DNA of 64,000 nucleotides, from positions 290,001-354,000 of the forward strand of contig JAPDFW010000081.1 of NCBI GenBank assembly GCA_028826165.1, in the 5' to 3' direction. A program made the translations under genes and the position numbers. Each line of letters opens with the position of its first letter. Position 1 is the stretch's first letter. Below, piece after piece: positions 56,718 through 64,000 of the stretch. The notes beneath the pieces are model-generated. The model saw only the letters and a program-made list of their open reading frames with translations. It ran no database searches and was not told the origin of the DNA. Source of the DNA: Anaeramoeba ignava. Taxonomy: Eukaryota > Metamonada > Anaeramoebidae.

Positions 56718-58440
56718 ATGGGACGAATGTTTGGTAGAGGAAAAGGAATGTCAGGTTCAGCCATTCCTTATAAAAGAACAGCACCAGCTTGGTTAAAAAT
56801 TACACCAGAAGAAGTTGTAGCACTTATTTGTCAAATGGCTAAGAAAGGAATGACACCTTCACAAATTGGTTCAAGATTGAGAGATGTACATGGAGTTGGT
56901 CAAGTTAAAGCAGTTACATCTTCAAAGATTTTAAGAATTTTAAAAGGAAATGGTAATTACAATTACAATTCATTTAAAATTCATTTACACAATTCATTTA
57001 CAAAATTCATTTACAATTCATTTACAATTCATTTACAAAATTAAAATTAAAATTAAAATTAATATTAAAATTCATTTATAAAATTAAAATTCAAATTAAA
57101 ATTAAAATTAAAATTAAAATTAAAATTAAAACAAAATTCATTTATATAAAAAATTAAAATTAATTAAAATAAAATTCATTTATATAATTAAAATTAATAT
57201 TAAAATTAATTTACAAAATTAAAATTAAAATTTAAATTAAAATTAAAATTAATATTAAATTCATTTATAAAATTAAAATTAAAATTAAAATTAAAAATTA
57301 AAATTACAAAATTAAAATTAAAATTAAATTAATATTAAAATTAAAATTAAAATTAAAATCAAAATTAAAATTAAAAATAAAAATAAAATAATTAAAATAA
57401 AATTCATTTATATAATTAAAATTAATATTAAAATTAATTTACAAAATTAAAATTAAAATTAAAATTTAAATTAAAATTAAAATTAAATTTAAAAATTAAA
57501 ATTTAAAATTAAAATTAAAATTAAAATTAATATTAAAATTATAATTAAAATTTATTAAAATTAAAATTAAAATTAAAACTAAAATTAAAATTAAAAATAA
57601 AAATAAAATTAATTTATAAAAATTCATTTACAAAATTCATTTAAAATTCATTTATAAAATTAAAATTAAAATTAAAATTTAATTAAAATTAAAATAAAAT
57701 TCATTTATAAAATTAAAATTAAAATTAAAATTAAAATTCATTTATAAAATTAAAATTAAAATTAAAATTAATTTACAAAATTAAAATTCATTTATAAAAT
57801 TAAATTAAAATTCATTTATAAAATTAAAATTAAAATTAAAATTAATTTAAAATTAAAATTAAAATTAATTTACAAAATTAAAATTAAATTAAAATTCATA
57901 ATTTAAAATTAAATTAAAATTAATTTACAAAATTAAAATTAAATTAAAATTCATTTACAAATTTAAAATTAAAATTAAATTAAAATTCATTTATAAAAAT
58001 TAAATTAAAATTCATTTATAAAATTAAATTAAAATTCATTTATAAAATTAAATTAAAATTCATTTATAAAATTAAATTAAAATTCATTTACAAAATTAAA
58101 ATTAAAATTAATATTAAAATTAATATTAAAATTAAAATTCATTATAAAATTCAAATTAAAATTCATTTATAAAATTAAAATTCATTTATAAAATTAAAAT
58201 TAATTTAAAATTAAAAAAGGTCTCGCTCCAAAAATTCCAGAAGACCTTTATCATCTTATTAAAAAAGCTGTTTCTATTAGAAAACATTTAGAAAAAAACA
58301 GAAAAGATAAAGATTCTAAATTCCGTTTAATTCTTGTTGAAAGTAAAATTCACAGACTTTCAAGATATTATAAAACTAATAAACAACTTCCTCCAACTTG
58401 GAAATATGAAAGTTCAACAGCTTCTGCTTTGGTTCAATAA
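56718..58440 (+). CDS. RPS13: 40S ribosomal protein S13 (uS15), two exons
   Basis: The exons are 56718-56952 and 58220-58440 (151 aa, the same length as human RPS13; phases close). The sequence is plain: [77 protein letters not shown], ending [13 protein letters not shown]. It sits in the small subunit and contacts 18S rRNA. The intron (1,267 bp) is an AAAATT array. A TTTTATTTAG sequence lies seven bases before the ATG, and no GT dinucleotide occurs between it and the divergent ankyrin gene. Confidence 0.98.
56953..58219. repeat. AAAATT/TTCATTTAYAAAATT repeat filling the RPS13 intron
   Basis: Apart from its ends (GTAATTAC and TTAAAAAAG) the intron is made of AAAATT hexamers broken by ATTCATTTATAAAATT and ATTCATTTACAAAATT units. 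Confidence 0.95.
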
Positions 58441-58626
58441 CTTTAAAAAATTTCAAAAAAAAAATACTTTTTTTTCTTTTTTCTTTTTTTTTTAATACAA
58501 ATTGATTTTTTTTCTTTCATTTTCAAAATCAAAATTCAACAAGAAATAAAAAAAAAAAACTTTCAATAAACTTCAAAAAAAAAAATAAACGTGAAAAAAT
58601 TCTTTCTTTCTTTTTGGGAAATCATT
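58441..58626. other. Convergent intergenic, no gene seen
   Basis: A short poly-T and poly-A rich gap between the RPS13 stop and the stop of the BTB-TLDc gene. Confidence 0.5.
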
Positions 58627-60150
58627 TCATTTCCTTAATAATCCAAAAACTTCAATTTCTTTTAATTTCCATTTATCATAAGAACCAGCTAAAAAATGAT
58701 AAGATTCTTTTGATCCATAAGTAATTGAATCAGGTAATTGATAACACCAACCGAAATTTGAATAAAACTTATTAAAAACCTTCAAAGGTTCATTAAAAGA
58801 GTTAATAATTCCAATATCACCATATCCAAAACAAGGACCATGATCTTCTTTTTGAAAAATTGCAAAATGAGGTTTTTTTGATTGAATTGGGAATTTTGTC
58901 GGTTTGTAATTTTTTGGATTGCGAATAGTAAAAATGAAAGCTTTTGGATCGTAAACAAAACCATAGCCTTGATTCTGGTTTTTTTCACGCCATTTTGAGC
59001 GGTCTGTTGTCCATCCAATCGAAGTGTAACCGCCAAAAACAAAACCTTTAGAAGTCTCAATCAAAACAAGAGTTTTACCCAAATCATTGCATTTTTCATG
59101 GAATCTTTTGGGCGAGGATCCGTCTTTCTTGCTTGAATAAACAAGTCTCATTGAGGCAAAAAATTCGTTGTCGCCAATCCAATTTTGGAGCAGTTGAACA
59201 TGCCCAAGTTTCTTGATAATACTTGTTTGTGGAAAACGGATTCTTGGTTTGAAACACAAACGCAGATCCGAATCAACAGCCAATTTCGGCTTTTCTTTGA
59301 TTAATTGCGTGTATTTTATCTGCTTGAGCTCAAAAGACCCATTTCTTGGAAGGGATTTTTTGTAGTTCAAAATATTTGACAGGATTTCTTTTGGGAAAAA
59401 ATGGTGAATTTTACTATTTTTGATATCTTTTTTGGGGATGTCACACCAACGAATTTTATAAAGTAACTTTTTAATAATATCTTGATCGTAATTGAGATCA
59501 TTCACTTTGTTCTCGAGTTGGTTTTCATTATTCTTATTATATTCGATCCATCTGACAACTGAATCGAGAATGAAAAGTTCGCTCTCCATTGGCAGATGAT
59601 CCGAATTCAATATGAATTCAAGATCCTCAAGTGAGAGTTTGACAAACGAAGGGTGATTCACAAATCCTGAAAGATTCAAGCAAATAAAATCCAAGCAGAG
59701 TATCTTCAAATCATCGAAATCAAACTGGCGAGAAAGTTCCAAAAGATCAATTACATTTTCAAAGTGTATGTTTTTTTGGATGTAATTTGTTATGCTTTGA
59801 ATAAGCTCTTCCGAACAGAATTTCCTTGAAATAACAAGCATTTCAATTGCGTTTTCATGATTCAATTCAATTTGTCCTGTGTAAATATAGTTTATAAATG
59901 ATTGCATAATTTCGGGTCGAATGTCAAAAAATTCCACTTTTCGTTCTTGATATTCTTTCATTTTGGATCTTAATAATCCTTTGAAATATTCGCTTCTGCT
60001 TGATAGAATTGCGCTGTGACATTCAATACTGTATGTTTTTTGTGATTGGTAATTGATATTAATTGTAAAATCGAAAAATTCATTGGATGAATTAAGTAAA
60101 TTTTTCAAATCTTCAGTTAGTTTATCAAGTAAAGAAATTTGAAAAGACAT
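58627..60150 (-). CDS. BTB-BACK-TLDc protein, intact
   Basis: The protein has 507 aa in a single exon. BTB spans residues ~20-120 (YSIECHSAILSSRSEYFKGL, FINYIYTGQIEL). A BACK-like region follows to ~270 (NVIDLLELSRQFDFDDLKIL, LEDLEFILNSDHLPMESELF). TLDc occupies residues ~315-507 (FHEKCNDLGKTLVLIETSKG, FVFGGYTSIGW, DPKAFIFTIRNPKNY, HGPCFGYGDIGI, FLAGSYDKWKLKEIEVFGL). It shows what the broken gene at the window start would look like complete. BTB-BACK proteins commonly recruit Cul3, and TLDc could supply the target-binding part; the substrate is unknown. Codon use is less AT-biased than in the first pair of TLDc genes. Confidence 0.93.
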   Translation of the reverse strand: MSFQISLLDKLTEDLKNLLNSSNEFFDFTININYQSQKTYSIECHSAILSSRSEYFKGLLRSKMKEYQERKVEFFDIRPEIMQSFINYIYTGQIELNHENAIEMLVISRKFCSEELIQSITNYIQKNIHFENVIDLLELSRQFDFDDLKILCLDFICLNLSGFVNHPSFVKLSLEDLEFILNSDHLPMESELFILDSVVRWIEYNKNNENQLENKVNDLNYDQDIIKKLLYKIRWCDIPKKDIKNSKIHHFFPKEILSNILNYKKSLPRNGSFELKQIKYTQLIKEKPKLAVDSDLRLCFKPRIRFPQTSIIKKLGHVQLLQNWIGDNEFFASMRLVYSSKKDGSSPKRFHEKCNDLGKTLVLIETSKGFVFGGYTSIGWTTDRSKWREKNQNQGYGFVYDPKAFIFTIRNPKNYKPTKFPIQSKKPHFAIFQKEDHGPCFGYGDIGIINSFNEPLKVFNKFYSNFGWCYQLPDSITYGSKESYHFLAGSYDKWKLKEIEVFGLLRK

Positions 60151-60184
60151 TTTTTATTATTATTTAAAACTAATAACAACAAAA

Positions 60185-60215
<31 letters not shown>

Positions 60216-60302
60216 CATTTTTTTTTCATTTTTTTTTTTAATTTCATTTTTTATTTTTCAATTTAGATACCCTTTTTTTTTCCCTTTTTAACGTTTCTGT
60301 AA

Positions 60303-63043
60303 ATGTCATCTATTGTTTCAACAACAACAACAACACCAACAACAACAACAGAAACAACAACAACAGAAGAAATAACGTCAAATGTTTTAGATAAAAAAGA
60401 TGTTGTTGATCAATACGAACTTGAAATACAAAATCTTTATCAAATTCAACAACAAGAAAAAAAAGATAAAAGAAAGGAGATTGCTAATCTTGAAGGTATA
60501 TTTCTTTTTGTGAAGTTTATTTGTTTACTTTTGTTTTATTTTTTCATGTTTGACTGTCAAAAAATTTATATTGAAAAATTAAAGAAAAAAAAAAAATTTC
60601 GAATGAAAAAAAATTATAAATATAATTATAAATATAAATATAAATATAAATATAAATATAAATATAAATATAAATATAATTATAAATATAAATATAAATA
60701 TTTAAAATATAAATATAAATATAAATATAAATATAAATATAAATATAAATATAAATATAAATATAAATATAAATATAAATATAAATATAATTATAAATAT
60801 AAATATAAATATAAATATAAATATAAATATAAATATAAATATAAATATAATTATAAATATAAATATAAATCAATTATAAATATAATTATAAATATAAATA
60901 TAAATATAATTATATAAATATAAATATAAATATAAATATAAATATAAATATAAATATAAATATAAATTATAAATATAAATATAAATATAAATATAAATAT
61001 AAATATAAATATAAATATAAATATAAAATATAAATATAAATATAAATATAAATATAAATATAAATATAAATATAAATATAAATATAAAAATATAAAATAT
61101 AAAATAAAAATATAAATATGAAAAATATAAATATAAATATAAATATAAATATAAATATAAATATAAATATAAATATATAAATATAAATATAAATATAATT
61201 ATAAATATAAATATAAATATAAATATAAATATAAATATAAATATAAATATAAATATAAATATAAATATAAATATAAATATAAATATAAATATAAATATAA
61301 ATATAAATATAAATATAAATATAAATATAAATATAAATATAAATATAAATATAAATATAAATATAAATATAAATATAAATATAAAATATAAAATATAAAT
61401 ATAAATATAAATATAAATATAAAATATAAATATAAATATAAATATAAATATAAATATAAATATAAATCTAAATATAAAATAAATATAAATATAAATATAA
61501 ATATAAATATAAATATAAATATAAATATAAATATAAATATAAATATAAAAATATAAATATAAATATAAAATATAAATATAAATATAAATATAAATATAAA
61601 ATATAAATATAAATATAAATAAAAATATAAATATAAATATAAATATAAATATAAAATAAATATAAATATAAATATAAATATAAATATAAATATAATATAA
61701 AATATAAATATAAATATAAATATAAATATAAATATAAATATAAATATAAATATAAATATAAATATAAATATAAATATAAATATAAATATAAATATAAATA
61801 TAAATATAAAAATATAAATATAAATATAAATATAAAAAAAAAATATAAATATAAAATATAAATATAAATATAAATATAAATATATAAATATAAATATAAA
61901 TATAAATATAAATATAAAATATAAATATAAATAAAATATAAAATAAAAATATAAATATAAATATAAATATAAATATAAATATAAATATAAATATAAATAT
62001 AAATATAAATATAAATATAAAAAAAATAAAAATATAAATATAAATATAAATATAAATATAAAATATAAATATAAAATATAAAAATATAAATATAAATATA
62101 AATATAAATATAAATATAAATATAAATATAAATCATAAATATAAATATAAATATAAATATAAATATAAATATAAATATAAATATAAATATAAATATAAAT
62201 ATAAATATAAATATAAATATAAATAAATAGAAATATAAATATAAATATAAATATAAATATAAATATAAATATAAATATAAATATAAATATAAATATAAAT
62301 ATAAATATAAATATAAATATAAATATAAATATAATTAAAATTAAAATTAAAATTAAAATTCAAAAGAACATTTATCACATCTCCTTAACGAACTTGAAAA
62401 AGCAAAAGAAGAAAAAGACAAAGCAAACGAAAATAACCGACATTGGGAAATAATTAACCGAACACTTGAACAAGAACTTGAATCACTTGAAAATCAATAC
62501 AAAGAACTAGAAACAAAAATTGGAGGACAAGAAGAAGAAATCAAAACCAAAGAAAAATTGATACAAGGATTAGTTTTTTATTCAAAAAGAATCCAAAAAC
62601 AAATCGAACGTTCATTTAATTTTGGATTGAAAAAAACATTAAGTCTTTCAACACTTCCAGATAAAAATGAACAAGAAATAAAAGAAATGAAAGAAATAAA
62701 AGAACCACAAAAAGCTCAACCAATTCTCTTTAGAAAAGAACAAGATAATTTCCGTCACGCTCATTCTTTTTCTAATTTACCTTTAAACCAAAATGATTTC
62801 CATAGTGATTCTGAATTTCTTCATAGAAGACAAGTTGATTTAGTTATTGATAATGTTGTTGAAGCTAATGATCCAAATTCAAATCCAAAATCTAAATCAA
62901 AATCAAATTCTAAATCAAAATCAAAATCAAATTCAAAATCAAAATCAAATTCAAAATTAAATTCTAAATCAAATTCAAATTCAAAATCAAAAACTAAAAA
63001 AAGAAGATGGTTTCGAAGAAGGAAAAAAAATAATGATAATTAA
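60303..63043 (+). CDS. Coiled-coil protein with basic C-terminus, two exons
   Basis: The exons are 60303-60495 and 62367-63043 (289 aa; phases close). The start is low-complexity ([18 protein letters not shown]). A coiled coil runs through both exons ([20 protein letters not shown]; then [32 protein letters not shown]). The C-terminal third is polar, with SKSKSNSK repeats and a strongly basic end ([11 protein letters not shown]). No catalytic domain is recognised. A cytoskeletal or nuclear scaffold role is possible but unsupported. The intron of 1,871 bp is over twice as long as the coding sequence. Confidence 0.75.
60496..62366. repeat. TATAAA hexamer array filling a 1.87-kb intron
   Basis: From about 60610 to 62335 the intron is almost pure ATAAAT hexamers, roughly 285 units, with a few one-base slips. 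It is the largest and most homogeneous array of the window. Open I/Y and L/Y frames on the minus strand are artefacts. Confidence 0.95.
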
Positions 63044-63198
63044 ATAATGATAATTTGAATATTATTATTTTATTATTCAAATAATTGGATTTATGTTTTT
63101 TTTTTTCAAAATTTTTTTCCATTTTTTTAAAAAAAAATGTTTAATCAAAAAAATAAAATAATCAATAAATTTTAAATTTTAAATTTTAAAAATTTAAT
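63044..63198. other. Convergent intergenic, no gene seen
   Basis: A short AT-rich gap with poly-T and poly-A blocks. Confidence 0.5.
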
Positions 63199-64000
63199 TT
63201 AATTTAATTTCAATGTAAGAATTTCAATCCAATTATCAAAATCTTGTGTTGAATTAAAAGAGAAAAACCATTGATTAAAATCACCAAGAGATAAACGAAT
63301 AATTTTTGGTCTTTTTGAAAAAATTTGAATAAAAGAATAAGAATTGGCAAGATTATCATTTTGAATTTCTTTTGTTGTTTCTCGAGTTATTATTGATAAT
63401 TTTGCTCCATAAAGACCCAATCGATCTTGTTTTTGGATATCACCAACAAACCAAGAGAAATAAATACTTTGTGAAGAAAGAGTTAAATAACAATCGATCC
63501 ATTTTTTTTGAGAATTTTCAAACATTTGAGCATATCCAGTTAAATCTTTAATCAAAAAAAAGAAAAATTTAGAAAGAATTAATTTTTAAAAAATTTAAAT
63601 AAATATTTTTGTTTGTGTTTTTTTTTTTTTACTTAAACTATTTGCTCTAGATCTTCTTCTTGGTTGTATTTCTTCATTATTTTTAATTGAATTCTCTTCA
63701 TTATTTTTATTTGAATTTTGATTTGAATCTTGATTTGAATTTTCTTCATTTAAATTTTCTTCATTATTTTTAATTGAATTTTCTTCATTTAAATATTCTT
63801 CAGGAAATTGAAAAACATTTAAAGAATCTACATCTTGTTTGTATTCTCTAAAAAGAAATTGAGCAGAAATAGAGTTGAGTTCCCAAAAAGAGATAATTTT
63901 CATGACTATTTGAGTATCAGGAATAACACGAACAGAATTTGCAATTTTTCAAATAGTTTATATTTCCAATTATTTTCGGTTGGAATTCTGCATTTTTTCG
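63199..64000 (-). CDS. PH-domain protein, partial, one frameshift
   Basis: The last exon is 63545-63199 and the previous one runs from the window edge to 63633 (donor GTAAAA, acceptor TTAAAG; phases close). The last exon is a PH domain: LTGYAQMFENSQKKWIDCYL, SQSIYFSWFVGD, then LSLGDFNQWFFSFNSTQDFD and the final helix with its conserved Trp (FDNWIEILTLKLN). The previous exon has SVRVIPDTQIVMKIISFWEL and an N/E-rich spacer. Just upstream, TENNWKYKLFEK joins IANSVRVIPD only if one base is restored in the T5 run at 63945-63949. PH domains bind phosphoinositides or proteins; the rest of the protein lies outside the window. Confidence 0.75.

Noticed and set aside
60544-62378. Long minus-strand I/Y and L/Y open frames
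   Set aside because: They lie inside the TATAAA intron array of the coiled-coil gene and show only dipeptide repetition.
1-64000. tRNA or rRNA genes
   Set aside because: I looked for GC-richer cloverleaf-sized islands outside exons and for the TTCGA loop context and saw none. A tRNAscan-SE or Infernal run would be decisive.

Overview
The window is AT-rich nuclear DNA from a eukaryotic protist. Genes carry spliceosomal GT-AG introns, start at ATG and end mostly in TAA (some TGA), and use the standard code. Proteins are rich in N, Q, K and E runs. The gene families present (TLDc with BTB/BACK, RCC1-BTB, ankyrin-BTB, RasGEF, VPS9, FYVE, ChAPs) suggest a free-living amoeboid or flagellate protist. 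My best guess is an Anaeramoeba-like metamonad, but this is inference from gene style, not proof. A VDAC-like porin and a twin-CX3C small TIM show that a mitochondrion-related organelle with protein import is encoded.

Layout. 1-2.4 kb: two tandem TLDc genes (the first enters from outside the window). 2.4-3.5 kb: simple repeats. 3.5-9.4 kb (minus): a multi-C2 protein with a 12-bp coding repeat, then a seven-exon LENG8/THP3 (SAC3-family) gene. 9.6-10.6 kb: a ~154-bp satellite. 10.9-11.8 kb: an unknown acidic-tailed protein. 12.1-18.0 kb (minus): a VPS9 Rab-GEF and a ChAPs/exomer-type TPR protein. 19.5-26.9 kb (plus): three tandem RCC1-BTB genes flanked by two near-identical ubiquitin-like genes. 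27.1 kb: porin. 28.3-37.4 kb (minus): an Abitram homologue, a six-exon RasGEF gene of 5.6 kb and a seven-TM protein. 37.6-40.5 kb: threonyl-tRNA synthetase. 40.8-48.4 kb (minus): FYVE-ARM protein, small TIM, and an FN3-containing protein with a possible degenerate ADP-ribosyltransferase-like C-terminus. 48.5-53.3 kb: gene desert made of satellite families. 53.3-64 kb: ankyrin-BTB protein, ribosomal protein S13 (uS15), BTB-BACK-TLDc protein, a coiled-coil protein and a partial PH-domain protein.

I rebuilt exon structures by hand. In multi-exon genes, exon lengths and phases close exactly except where a single-base frameshift is noted. Two patterns run through the window. First, most long introns are almost entirely filled by one simple repeat, different from intron to intron (the largest is about 1.87 kb). 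Second, at least nine otherwise intact genes contain one or more single-base frameshifts, mostly in short A or T runs. These could be assembly indels, real lesions or translational frameshifting, and this is the main question the window raises.

The genes do not form one pathway. Several belong to membrane traffic and small-GTPase control (VPS9 GEF, RasGEF, ChAPs, FYVE-ARM, RCC1-BTB). The rest are translation (ThrRS, uS15), organelle import and exchange (small TIM, porin) and RNA handling (LENG8/THP3). No tRNA, rRNA, CRISPR or transposon-encoded gene was recognised.
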